Positions 47,601 to 59,700 of a stretch of 64,000 nt of DNA are shown here, in pieces. The stretch lies in assembly GCA_001600875.1 (NCBI GenBank), contig BCLD01000006.1, positions 315,126-379,125 on the forward strand, given 5' to 3'. The notes beneath the pieces were generated by a model. The model was not told the DNA's origin, did not search any database, and saw only the letters and a list, made by a program, of their open reading frames with translations. Position numbers and translations under genes: made by a program. Source of the stretch: Solicoccozyma terricola. Its lineage: Eukaryota > Basidiomycota > Tremellomycetes > Filobasidiales > Piskurozymaceae. The first letter of the stretch is position 1; every line of letters begins with the position of its first letter.

Positions 47601-50600
47601 CCCGCTTTCGACCTTGCCAGCCGAGAGTACTCTTTCGGTCATAGAACGCGGGCTCAGGTTGCACTTGAGTCCGAGGTACTTCTTCGGCTGTGCCAACGCG
47701 TACCGCTGCCAGGTTTCGCTTCGAGCTGCTACCCTTTAGTAGTGTTGGGATCCCAATGCCAAGCACAGACTTGCGCGAATTCAGGCTGGTCGCTGGTAGT
47801 CGAGTGGGCGGTGCCGAGTCGCGATGCTGTGGAGCACCCGAAACCTTTCCCGTAGATTGAGTGACCTGGGTCGAAATAGACGAGGAGGATGATCTGCGGA
47901 AGAATGGGATGGACGACGGTGTCATCCTCTTCGATGAAGAGGAAGGAGGTGGCAGAACAGCGTCTGTCGTATTGACCATCACCCGCTGCAGGGCGTGTGC
48001 GGTGCTAGTACTCGATTCAGAGCTAGAATTACGGCCGCCCGGTGGCCTCGCATGAAGCCCCGGCTGCGGTGTCTGCCCGTAGGAGGAACGACCTTCATTC
48101 CGAGAGGACCAGGAGGCCGATGCGGGGCTCAAAGCATCGCTAAATGAGGAAAAGGAGTCCTCCACGTTGATAGAAGGAGACGTCGGAGTTCCAGAGGTCG
48201 CGGAGCGCCCCTCTACAGATTTCTCCTTGTTGCCGAAGTTATTCAGGCCTAATGCAGAAGAGAAAGACCACTTCTTGCTCATGCGCCGGGGCTTTTGTGG
48301 TTCTATCGAAGGGGAGTCGGTCGACGTCGAAAGATAAGAATATGATGCAGCGCTCGGCAGCCCTGGGGATTTTTTGAAATCTTCCGAGCTCAAGATCGGC
48401 GATGATATTGAACTTGGGAATCGATTGCTCTCCGAGATAATTAAGGGAGTAAGAGACTGCTCGTCCTTGATCGGTACATAGGCTGTCGCCCTGGGAAATG
48501 CGACGTTGGCCGTGCTGTGTGATCGAGGAACATGTGACGATCTCATTGATTGGAAGTCCTTTGGCAGAGGAGGCACGGGTGGGACATTTCCCGGAAGATC
48601 TGAGTCCGACGTACCGCCATCAGACCCAGGTATGTCGCTACCCGTGCTTGTGCGACGTCCGTGGGGACTACTGGATGTTTTTCCCATCTGGAAGCCGCCG
48701 CTCGATGGATGGGCAGAGGTTGGTGCCGTTGACGCTCCCGATGTGATGGACGTCGATGTTCCTGCTGAGGTCGAGGAGGAAGATCCTCGTTTCTGGCCGC
48801 TGATGCCTTCGTCCCTCGAGGTATCCGGGGGCTGCCACGATTGATGATGTCCACGAGCCATTAACGAAGCTTGGTTGCTGGATATTGTTGGCATGGGAGG
48901 CGGCAGCTCGTCCTGTCGGTCTGTGGTCTCTTTGCCAACACTGTTCGTGCTTGCAGCCTTACGTAACTTCCTCACACCATCCTCCGCAGTCCGGTGTTTC
49001 ACTGGAGTCTTGCCCAGACCATCCAGCTTGCGAATGGCTTCCGCGGTCACTTTGTCAAGAGTCGAGTATGTCCCACGAGAGGATTTGGGATTTGCGAGTG
49101 TGGATGGCGGTGGTAGCCCAGTCACGGCGCCACTTGCCGAATGAGCGGAGTCTTGTGACGAACCTTGGTAAGGTGATCCTACCGGCGAGAATGAGTGCAC
49201 AGAAGGCGACTCCTTCAACATGAACTTGTTAATAGATGCAGTTGACGGCGATGGAGGAAGATGCGAAAAGTCTCTCGTCGACCCGAAGTGCCTGATGATG
49301 CTCTGGGCAGACGGAATTTCATTTGCATGTGGACTGTTCGGCATGCTGCTTCCACTTCCTGAGCCGAGCTTCTCGCGCTTGGAGGCGGACGTCGGCGTTT
49401 TACGTGGGTCCAGGTCACCCGACAGCTTTGATTGCAGAGGAGGTCGAGGGAGGCCCTCGACTGGACGTCCATCCGTCACGCAGGGTTGTTGCAAAGACCG
49501 CGACGGCGACCTCGTAATCGCCTCTCGTTCCTGCGTACTCAATGGGAAACCAGACAAGGTCGCTGAGGAGTCTTGACGTTGTCGTTCTTGTTGACGCTGT
49601 TGAAACGAAGCACGCGCCAGCGTCTGCCTCGTCTCATCTTCCCTCTCCTTGTCCGTGAGTGCCAACAGATCCGCGTGCACTTTAGGGGAGTATCTTCTGG
49701 AGGAGGTGAAGTTGCTCGAGCTGGTCCGAAACCGGGATCGAGTAGATGGCGGCGATTGCGAAGAGGGGAGAGGCGTCTCCGGTTCAATCTTCCGCTGGGA
49801 GTCTTGATCTTCCGAAAATGTTGGCTTGAATGGCGAAAACTCGCCCATCGACGGTAGTCGGGGCAACGTTGGGATTTCTTCGTCCTGTTTTGCGGAAGAT
49901 GACGCCTCAGGTTCCCCTCTCCGTCTCGGTGCCTCCGCTTGTCTTGGCCCACTGGGAACTCTCAGTCTAGGACCGCTGACGGTTCTAGAGCCTAATGGAG
50001 TTCCCTGGCCTCTTTTCCCTACAAATGACTCGTAGCTATTCTCCGTTGACATGGTCTGGGAAACGGATTGCCCTCGTCTGGTATGACCGTCATATCTTTC
50101 CCCAACAACCGGAGAAACCCATCGTGGAGTCGCTAGTTCTCCTACGCCGATTAAAGCGCGTCGATCGAGAGATGTAGGATCGATGGGTCCAGGAGTAGAC
50201 GGCGACTGTTGATAGGCGGCGGAGGATTTTGGTGGAGTCTGAGGTGAGAGCAAATCGTGCGAATCACGTTGGGGTGATGGTCGGCTGTAATATGAATCCA
50301 GTCTGTTGATGTTATATAAGCTATCAGCGCCGCCCTGGTCGGTCGATACGATCGCAGACCACTCACGAAAGTCTGCCTGACTCTTCCTCTGGTCCAGTGC
50401 TCCCTCTAATCACACTCAGCCTACTACCGGCCGCTCTGTCTACAGCCGTAAGCGCTGCAACATTTTGACTCAAACTCCGTGGGATGGGCGGTAGAGCCAA
50501 ACTGTTCGAACTGGAAGAAATGAATGAGGTGTTGAGATTTTCCGAGTACGATGCGGAATCTGTTGAAGATAGTAGTAGTGAAGGAGAGGGTCGGAGGTCG

Positions 50601-51184
50601 TATGGCAGGTTGGAGAGGTTTGGTGGTGGGCGTGGATGTTGACTGGAGAGTGTAGAGTATGGGGACGGGGTATAGGAGGACGTTGGGCCGTCGATGGGAG
50701 CTGATGAAACTGGGATGACCGACTGTAAAGGCGGGCCATTCAACGTCAGCCGCAGGCCGTCGACCATCCTGTCAAAATCTTGACCCACCGGATCTGTAAC
50801 GATTCTTCTACTTGAAGCTCGGCCCACTGTCTGAACAGCTACTGTCCGTTCGAGCGACCCGCCTCGTTCAGGACTTAACTCCAGTGGTATGGGAGGTCTT
50901 CTCCTCGTTCCCAATCTACTTATCGGACTGCGCAACCCAATACCAACAGGTTCAACACCACGAGGGCCGGAGCTGCTTCCCGAGCCACCAGACGGGCGAG
51001 TTTTTGAGGAATCAGCATCAGGGTATTGTGAGTATGGCCGGGAAGAAGTGATGGGTGATGAGATGTCCTCGACCACGGGCAGTTTCCGAGAAGATGATTC
51101 TGCGGGATGTTGTAATGTCGACCAAGTGGAATTGGCGGTTCTTGATGACAAGGAGGCGACGTCGTTTAGTTGATTCATGATCAT
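44686..51184 (-). CDS. Large DYRK-family protein kinase (Pom1-like)
   Basis: A cell-polarity/cell-cycle kinase by family. The start at 51184 ([20 protein letters not shown]) begins about 1550 residues of disordered, Ser/Pro/Arg-rich sequence coded mostly by three long exons (51184-50363, about 50253-47570 and 47540-46345). This region holds many RxxS and S/T-P sites. A DYRK-homology-like segment ([16 protein letters not shown]) precedes the kinase domain: [20 protein letters not shown] (Gly loop), [10 protein letters not shown] (catalytic Lys), [10 protein letters not shown] | [36 protein letters not shown] (the DYRK YxY activation loop), [17 protein letters not shown] and [17 protein letters not shown] is the tyrosine pair that DYRKs autophosphorylate. 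Pom1 also has a long disordered N terminus, which supports that name by architecture, not by proof. The last coding exon may have a different end. Confidence 0.87.
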
Positions 51185-52215
51185 GAGGCGGCGGCGGCAC
51201 GTACTCCCTTCCCCTTCACCAAGAAGACGCGAGATGCTTGGGAGGTATGTACGACTTTTGTTTGTTGTTGGATGTTTAAGAGGGGAATTTCAATGTTCGT
51301 TTTACTGAAACTGGTTGAACCCTTTGAAAGGAGGTTCTTGTATTGCGATCATCCGTGAACTCCTATCGTGGGTCGGTGTTGTCCTGCGATGTCTAACCTG
51401 TGCGTGCTTTTAACCGAGACGACTGTCCATACGGGCTATTGGCAGCTGTCAGGTCGAGGCTCCAGTCTGCACAAGAAGAGCTAACATGCACATGTACTCA
51501 CTCACTTGGGAAGGAACGGCCTTACAAACACACGTTCCGCGTTCTCTACGCGAGCTGGCGGGTTGATGAGGATGTGCGGCCGACAGGGGTGGCCATGGAC
51601 CAACTCGACCACTCCAGCACGATGTAGATGTACGATGGGACGTTGAGGTAAGCTGAGGATTTGTTTCTGTGTTGGGGGTGGTGGTGGTGGACAGGAAGCA
51701 AGCGGGGGATGATGCTGATGGAATTGTCACGGCGCGTCGAGCAGCGAGCAGCGAGCAGCAGGGCCGGCCGATGGCGGTGTGCTGAGGTGGTCTGGCGCTG
51801 GAGCGGTGGGCAGGAGGACGGTATGGCTGCCAGGGATGGAGCGTGGGGGCGAGGCTGGGAGCTGGCTAGACGGTCGCTGGGGCGATGAGTCCAACAAGCC
51901 AAGACCCCTTAGCTACGTCGGCCTGGAAAGGTGTCGAGGGCAAGGGGGGGGGGGNGGGNGGGTGCCGATGCCGGGCTTGCCACGTCATTAATAGATGCTG
52001 ACGTAGCAAATTGATAAGGGCATGGCCCGTCGCCACGTCATTAATAGCTGTTAATGACATCAAAATCAAATTGATAAGGGTCGACTGGCCGCCACGTCAT
52101 TACATTCCACGTGGACCAACTACCCCTCCAGTGATAAGCCTCCTCGCCACAACCACTCTTCAGTCCAAGTCCAAAGCCATCCATCGCATCCTCACATCCC
52201 TCCCATACTCACATC
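51185..52215. promoter_or_regulatory. 1-kb divergent region between the DYRK kinase and PRP28, with TGACGTGG repeats
   Basis: No convincing gene is present; minus-strand open frames of 90-120 codons at 51449-51902 are low complexity. A G run containing two N bases lies at 51942-51962. GCCACGTCATTAATAG occurs at about 51978 and 52033, and GCCACGTCATTA again at 52091, each in a roughly 55-60 bp direct repeat that also shares AAATTGATAAGGG. CCACGTGG lies at 52107-52114, about 100 bp before the PRP28 start. TGACGTGG is a CRE/ATF-like bZIP half-site. Function is inferred. Confidence 0.5.
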
Positions 52216-55200
52216 ATGGCCATCGCCTCCTCCTCCTCCTCCTCCTCCCCCTCCCTCACAGCGGCTGGTGCTTCCTCGCGCACGCCGCTGAGTGTCGAAG
52301 ATCTCTTGGCCAAACAAAAGGCCGACAAGGAAGCTGCGTCCAAAGTCTGTATCAGTCTCCCCTCCCTGCTTATCCCGCTTCTTCCTACTTTCGCTGACCA
52401 AACTGCCACTTGTCCCATTATGCAGCCTAAATTCCTGACAAAACAAGAACGAGCTGAACAAGCTCTTGCTCGTCGCAAGGAGGAGACGGAAGCTCAACTG
52501 GCGAGACAGGAACTGGACAAGCAAGAAAGGCAAAGGTTGGAGGCCGCTGCGAGAGAAGTCGGTATTGCACCTACTGCAGGTGGTAGTACCATGGCTGGTG
52601 GCGGAAATGCAAGAGGACACGGGCAAGGTGCTTACGGAAGTCAACAAGGGAGGTATGGTAATGCAAATGCTGGACAAGGATACGGGAATCAACCTGGATA
52701 TGGCAATCAAGGTGGGTATGGCGCTAACAGTGGACCTAATCGAGGTGAGTTTTTCCCATCCCCCGCCGCTCATTCGCAAGCTCCGCACTGAGATATAACA
52801 TCCATTATACCCTGGTCAGCGAACAACAACAACGCGCGACCCTATGGCAACCAAGGACCCGTTGGCATCCAGTCCAACGCACCATCTTCAGCTCCTCGTG
52901 GTCCTAGTGCGCAACGTGGACCTCCTACCGGCCCAAGAGGTCAGTACGCTTCATCACCTTTATCTCAGTCCAACGGTCCTGCCGCCGGTCTGCCGACCGG
53001 TCCCCGACTAGTCGAATCGAATGCGTATCCCAATGGTGGTCCGTCAAGGAATGGGAACAGCTCGACACCAGATTCGGCAGTACCACCCACCGACTTTGAG
53101 CTCGATGCCATACGAGCACGCTACCTTGGCGCATCTACAATGGCTGCCCTAAATCCCACTCAGGGACCGAAAAAACCCCGTGCACGCAAATTACAAGACA
53201 AGAAGTTTGTCTTTGATTGGGATGCATCTGATGATACGTCCTCTGCCGAGGTGGGATCTTGGAGAGAAACTCTGACCAGAGGTGAAGGAGTTGGGGCTGG
53301 CGCGAATGGCGGTGTGAATGGGGGAGTTGCTGGTGGTGGAACGACATTTGGAGGGAGGCTGGCAGGTTTCGATGAGGGTGGAAGGCGGAGAGGTGTCAAC
53401 AATGGGCCCGATGACAAGTGAGTACTCTAGAGTCGCTGAAATGAAGGTCCAACAATACTTACTTCGTCTGTACCGCTACAGAATGGCCGACTCTCTAGAA
53501 AGACGCCGAGCCGGTCGACACGGAATTGACGAGCGCCACTGGACAGAAAAGCCTCTGGAGGAGATGAAAGACCGAGATTGGCGTATCTTCCGAGAGGATT
53601 TCTCCATCTCTACCAAAGGTGGAAAGATACCTCACCCACTGCGAAGCTGGACGGAGAGTGCCATCCCACCAACAATCTTGCAGGTCATTGAGGAAATTGG
53701 GTACAAGGATCCTAGTCCAATTCAGAGACAGGCCATTCCGATCGGCCTGCAGAATAGGGATTTGGTTGGTATTGCTCAAACTGGTGGGTGGCACCCTTGA
53801 GTCTTTAGTTTTGCCGTACATTCCCGCTAAAGGTCTCTTAACGTCTTCACTCCAGGTTCCGGTAAGACTGCTGCATTCGTCATTCCCATGCTTGACTACA
53901 TTGGCCACCTCGAGCCTCTTACCGACGAGAACCGGCATCTAGGACCTTACGCCCTCATCCTCGCTCCGACTCGTGAGTTGGCACAACAGATCGAGAACGA
54001 GACGAAGCGTTTCGCAACTCCTCTCGGTTATAAGACGGTCTCTATCGTCGGAGGTCGTTCAGTCGATGAACAGCAATATGCTCTCCGAGATGGTGCGGAA
54101 ATTGTTATCGCAACTCCGGGTAGATTGAAAGATATTCTAGACCGCAGCATCCTTGTGCTCAGCCAATGTCGATACGTCGTTATGGACGAAGCCGATCGGA
54201 TGGTCGACCTCGGCTTTGAGTTGGATCTTACGGCAATCCTGGATGCTATGCCAGCGGATTACATCAAACCAGAGGGTGTTGAGGAGAGTATGGCGTTATC
54301 TGACGAGGAAGCCAAGTGGAAATACCGCGTTACTACCCTATTCTCTGCTACCATGCCCCCGGTGGTCGAACGTCTCACCAAGAAGTACCTCCGATCGGCA
54401 GCAACGGTCATCATCGGAAACGCAGGTGAAGCCGTCGACACCGTGGAACAGCGAGTCGAGTTTGTTCAAGGCCCAGACAAGCGGAAGACGAGGTTGCAAG
54501 AGATCCTGAGATCCATTGGTTTGCCACCACCGTTTATCGTCTTTGTCAACGAGAAGAAGACTGCGGACCAGGTTGTCAAGTATGTCCAAGCCGCGGGAGT
54601 AAGTAGTTTCCCTCGCCTCGTATGCCCGGTGTCAGAGCTGACGATTCCAACAATGTGTCTCGCAGCGTCGTGGTATCACGCTTCATTCTGGGAAAAACCA
54701 AGAGCAGCGAGAAGCCGCACTCCAAGCTCTGCGTGACGGTGACGTCGAAGTTCTGGTTGCGACCGATTTGGTGTGTGGAATGGTGTGGCTAATCAACCTG
54801 GATTGAGCGATAAATTGACTTCTCACTTACAGGCTGGTCGTGGTATTGACGTTCCTGATGTCACTTGCGTCATCAACTGGCAAATGGCATCTACCATCGA
54901 GAAATACGTCCATCGTATTGGTCGAACGGGTCGTGCGGGAAAGCAGGGTATTGCCATTACATTCTTGGGTAACGAGGATGAGGAGACCATGTACGATCTC
55001 AAGCAAGGTAGGTTGAGGCGTAATGTGATAATTCAATCGTATACTGACATCGATGGGATGGCCGGGCGATCAGAGATCAGCAAGAGCCCGATTTCGCAGA
55101 TGAACCCCGAGCTGGCGCACCATCAGGCCGCCAAGCAAAGGATAACAAGAGAAATGAAGGTGAGTTTTATCCGCCACCGGCTAGATTTGAATATTTTCAC

Positions 55201-55246
55201 TGATAACTTACGGGCTGAGCAGCGAAAGAGAGACGAGGACGAGTAG
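52216..55246 (+). CDS. PRP28: PRP28-type DEAD-box RNA helicase (U5 snRNP)
   Basis: Prp28 displaces U1 from the 5' splice site during spliceosome activation. The N-terminal 300 residues are Gln/Gly/Asn-rich after [20 protein letters not shown], a Prp28-typical segment; [20 protein letters not shown] precedes it. Family-specific blocks are [34 protein letters not shown] and [20 protein letters not shown]. Helicase motifs in order: Q motif [36 protein letters not shown], Ia [13 protein letters not shown], Ib [66 protein letters not shown] and [15 protein letters not shown]. Exons join in phase through EMK | RKRDEDE and TAG at 55244-55246. The family is clear and the protein looks intact. Confidence 0.93.
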
Positions 55247-55379
55247 ACAAGCAGAATGATGCCATACAAAGTATGAGAGCGGTGTTCACCTATGTTGACC
55301 ATCTATTGATGCATGTGTGTACAACTCATCTATGCAATATCTCTCACTGTAACACTGCTTTCTTGGGAAAGTCAAAAGC

Positions 55380-56564
55380 TTACGGCCGCTTGTAGAAATC
55401 GTTGATCCAACCGGCGACCTTGATTGCAATGAAGTCGGAGTGCGCTGCGTGAACCGGCGCTTTGCTCACTCAGAGCTTGACTATCTTAACCTTCAGCTGC
55501 ACCGTCTCACTCACCTAGACAGAACGCGTGGGGGACATTGTCAGTACAATCGACCACCTGCGATACTTCAGACGACTCTTCCTCAACATGACCTTCTGTC
55601 CCTCTCAGGACGACCTTCATGTCATCACCCTCTCTTCCGACCCATCCATCCCTAATTCCCCAGTAGGTCCAGATACGTTCACGATTCTTTCGGTACCAAG
55701 CCATATCAGGTTCCCCGATGGACTTCATTTCCGATGCGGCGAGACGTAGCACATGTGAGATCGTCCGGGGCGACAGCAGGAACGACAGGGTGGTTTCATT
55801 GGGCGCGTAGATTGATGAACTACCTTTGCAGACTTTCGCGACGATGAGAAAGGCGTAGAGGAGAGGCTGAATGAGAATGGATAGCCAAGGAAGGAACTGT
55901 AAGAGTGGGGCGTGGAAGAGGGGAGCAAGACGGACGGCATTGGGTGTTCGAGCTATATTAGATAGCGTCGGGAAGAGTAGGAAGAGCCCGAAAGCTGGCA
56001 ATGCCGAGGTAACAGTATCGGCAGCATCGCTGTAGCGGTCGTCTCGCAGCTTCCGATCCACTAAAACGGCGATCTCAGCTCCAACACTGTGACCTATCAG
56101 CCCAATGCGTCCAGGGTGGTAGTCTTCCTCTTCCTCCTGCACACGGAGTAGACTCAGCTCCTCCCATATGCTATTCAGGAACTCTACTTTGGCGTCGGCT
56201 TGTTCGTCAAGCGTGAGCGCTCGCTTAGGATGTGCAAGAGATGGGCAGTGACCGACGTGCGAGAGGGTGATGAGAGCGGTGGAAACGGGGATAAGTTTCC
56301 GAAGGGTCGTCAGAAATGGGATGTAGTAGCTAGCCAAGCCGGGATTGCCTGTGAAGACATAGTGAACCTTAGCATTTCCCTGTTACCGATACCGCACAGC
56401 CTCTTACCTGGAATGAACACCAAGACGTCCTTGGGTAACTTTTCATTCACTGGTGGAAAGTACAGAACTTCACTTTTCGCTTTGATAGGGACGACATGCT
56501 CGTAGATGTAGCGAACGAAAGGCTTGTATCCGGCGTTGCGGACTGTGAGGAAAGTGCAACGCAT
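55380..56564 (-). CDS. Lipid-droplet-associated serine hydrolase (LDAH family)
   Basis: An alpha/beta hydrolase of the LDAH/C2orf43 type, which binds lipid droplets. The start at 56564 gives MRCTFLTVRNAGYKPFVRYI. Key elements are DVLVFIPG | NPGLASYYIPFLTTLRK (the oxyanion/PGNPG region), LITLSHVGHCPS, LTLDEQADAKVEFLNSIWEE, RIGLIGHSVGAEIAVLV with the nucleophile Ser in GHSVG, and FLLFPTLSNIARTPN. A hydrophobic segment, APLLQFLPWLSILIQPLLYA with FLIVAKVC, is the likely lipid-droplet-binding stretch. Later come EPDMAWYRKNRERIWTYWGI and a last exon HSDFIAIKVAGWINDFYKRP, where the catalytic His is expected in the preceding HAFCL...HSD region. Stop TAA is at 55380-55382. Activity is by family only. 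Confidence 0.82.
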
Positions 56565-56659
56565 GCTAGATAGATGTGAGCAAGGTGAAGCTCGTTGAGG
56601 ATACAGGCAGCTGCGATGGGCGGGGGTGAGGGTGAGGGTGAGGGTGACGATGGACCCGG

Positions 56660-56667
56660 TCACGTGA
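56660..56667. promoter_or_regulatory. TCACGTGA palindrome upstream of the LDAH gene
   Basis: The palindromic E-box octamer lies 96 bp upstream of the LDAH start codon, in the 208-bp spacer before the EDC4 stop. Confidence 0.45.
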
Positions 56668-56772
56668 CTCATGATGGTGATCATCGATCATCGATCATCC
56701 ACCTCTGTTACATTGTATATTTCTCTGGTGCTCTCCTTGTATAATGTATAGACCATCAGCGTTGGGTCGAGC

Positions 56773-59700
56773 TTACGCCAAGATCGTCAGCACTTGTCCA
56801 ATTATTTCCCTGGCTGCAACAGCATGTCCGGCACCCGCGTCAGGGGCCATGTTCGCGGTGCGAATCGTCTCTAATAGTTGTTTGCGAACAGCTGAAAAGA
56901 TTGGTCCAAGATAAGCAGTCGTGGCGGGATCCTGTGGTGAGTGAGATGTGCGTGGTCAAGTTGGGATAGAAACAATGGAACCAAGTCAAGGAAAACAGCT
57001 TACCTGCCGGTCGATGAGACGAAGGGCTCGGAACACCCAGCTGAGACAGGCTTGGAATCCCTTAGTACCGGTCTCATTGCCTCGTAGACAGCTGGACAAC
57101 TGTCGGTGATAACGAGTTGTCAATTTACTGGCTTGGGCTTCGCCCGGTGCCACCACTCACCCTGTGTATCATCGTCAACAACACAGCCTGACTCAACGGC
57201 GACTCCTCTCCAGGATTTGGGAGATACCTCAGCGTATCCGCATACTTGTCGCAGACAAACTCCATCAGCTGTCCGTTGTTCATATTGGCGAAAGCAGCTA
57301 GGAATATATCCTCCATACTCTCGGTGGGTATTGGGGGTGCGCTGCCGTTGAAGGGTGGGTGATTGACGTCTTTAGGTGTTGATTGGGATGCTGCGACGGA
57401 GCGAGGCGGTTCTGAGGGTCTGGCGGAGTGTAGAGCTTGCACCTCGGCGGAAAGAGCTCGGACTTGGTCCGCGAGTAGGGAGATAGTCGCTGCCATAGAT
57501 TGAATGGTCTGTCGCGTTTGCTGAGCTTCCGTACTCTGCTCTCGAGCAATGCTTTGGTGTACGCTGGAATGTAAAGTAGTCTTAAACCAAGCGTCTCCAT
57601 GGGACAATGGAAACAAACTCACTTAATAATCTCTGATTTCATCGATCTACCGATGTCAGAGGAGATAGCTTGTACAGCAGTCGCAAATTGCGGTGCAACA
57701 ATCTGCTCCAACGCCTGCTGCATTTGATTCTCCACCTGCGATCATGATGGTGGTTGGAGATCAATTCGCGACATTTGCCTGACTTGGAAATCCACTCACC
57801 AGAGGCGTGATAGTCGTGCTAATCGAACGAGAAAGTTGAGGTGCGATCACGCGCTCCATTTGTTGGACCACGATCTGCATGGGGATTGTTTTCAGGTCTG
57901 CGCACTCTTTCAGACGCTAAACATGTACTAACATCATTGATTTCCCGCTCAACCGATGTGACAAGCTGCTTGACAACGATGTCTGAAACCGCCTTGCGGA
58001 TGATGGCTTCCATGTGAGGAAGGGGTCTTGCGAAGACAGCCATCAGGGTCGAATGTTGGTGGCGATGACTCGAAGCACTCACGAATTATCAAATTGAACT
58101 TGAACCGCCTGCGTTAGCGCAGTTTCTAATGATTTCGTTAGGTGCTGATGCTTCTCGGCGTTATCCGAACGCAACGTTTCGATTAGTGAGTCGACATGGG
58201 CGTCTGGTCGATGAAAGTCAGCAACCAGGCTTGAGGAGAAGATCGCAAAAGACTCACTTTGCTTCTCTGCCTGCTTGCTAAGTTCTCGATGCAGGCTCTT
58301 GTTGAACTTGTCGCTTACTCGCTCCTCTCCCTGTACGGCTGGAGATCAGCAAAAGTGAGTCCGGACATCGGAAACCAACACGCACCTTCTTCATAGCTGC
58401 AGTGATTTCGGCGGTGTTGCTCAGTGTTGCGACGCTAGATGAGGACTCTTTAATGGACACAGAGGGCTGCTCGATGATTGGCTTTGCCTCCTCGAGATCT
58501 CTTGTAGAAGTTGTCTCCTGATTCTGGCTTGGAGAATGTTCACCAGCGACGCCCGCCTGAACCTCTGGCCGCACCTCAGATGGAGCTGCGTCATCCCTCG
58601 TGGGAGAAGGGATCTCTTTCTGTCCCTCTTGCGATAAGGTCTCGTTGGTCTTCTCATCAAGTTCGATAGGTGCCTCGGGAGCAGAAGCAAATTCGGGAGC
58701 CGACTTCTGGCAAATTTGTTTGAAGAATTCGTGATCGAGGGTTGTTTGCGAGAAGCCTCGCGGAAACTTGTAGAAAATTTCCAGGTCATCGTTGCCGGTT
58801 AGAGATCTTGGACTGAGGGCGAAATCGCCCAGCGGTTCGAGAGGTATCTCCGTAAAGCACTCAAAAGCAACAGCGGCATTGACGCCCGCCAAACGGAAAG
58901 CGAACAGAGATGCCCTCACAAAGTGGGATATCCAAACGACCTCGTTTTCCGCGTCATAACGAGCTGCAGCTTGGCGGATGTCCGACGGGGCTTGACCGTC
59001 AGTCGGGACGGAAAATGTGATTGATCCCAACGATTGGCCCGTTTTGTCAATGAGGGCAAAGCACATTCCGTTATCGAACTCGACGAGGACCCGACCGGTA
59101 TCAATTGCGGTGATTGCGGTCGCTGCTTGCGCACCAGTGGGTCGCGAGGTCGAGGGCAAGTTCAACGTCCAGCCACCCTTCCTAGATGTCCCCATGTACA
59201 TGGAGATTGTATCGTCTTCTTGGAGAATCGCCAGTAGGTCGCTCTCGTCGTTGACATTGAAGTCAATCACGGGCTGTACCACGGTAGCGTGTCAAATTTG
59301 GAGCCCAGCGCTCACATCGGAAAAAAAAAAACTTACCTTGTTGGGCAAGCCGTACTCTATTATAGCAATGCTTTTCTTGATTCCCTGCCTATCGACATCA
59401 TAGTCCCCGTAGTTATCGGTTTCCTCGATTTCATAGTCCTCTGGGCCTACGGCAATCACGTACTTGTCCGTTGCCAACAGCATGCCGTAGTCGTCAATTA
59501 GATATTCCTCCTTGGAGAATGTTGGCTGTCGCCAGTGCACACGTTGAACTGGGCCGTATGACTCGGTGTCCAGTACTTTGGCGATCAATTTCACGTTGAG
59601 AGCATCGATTCCGGTGTCAATTTTCCAAATGCAGAATGAGTGGTCGTCCAAGACACCGGCGGCCCATCCTCCATCTACCACCCCAATATCTACGATCTTT

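Noticed and set aside
51449..51902. Minus-strand open frames of about 90-120 codons between the kinase and PRP28
   Set aside because: Overlapping low-complexity frames with no domain, no splice pattern and no clear start.
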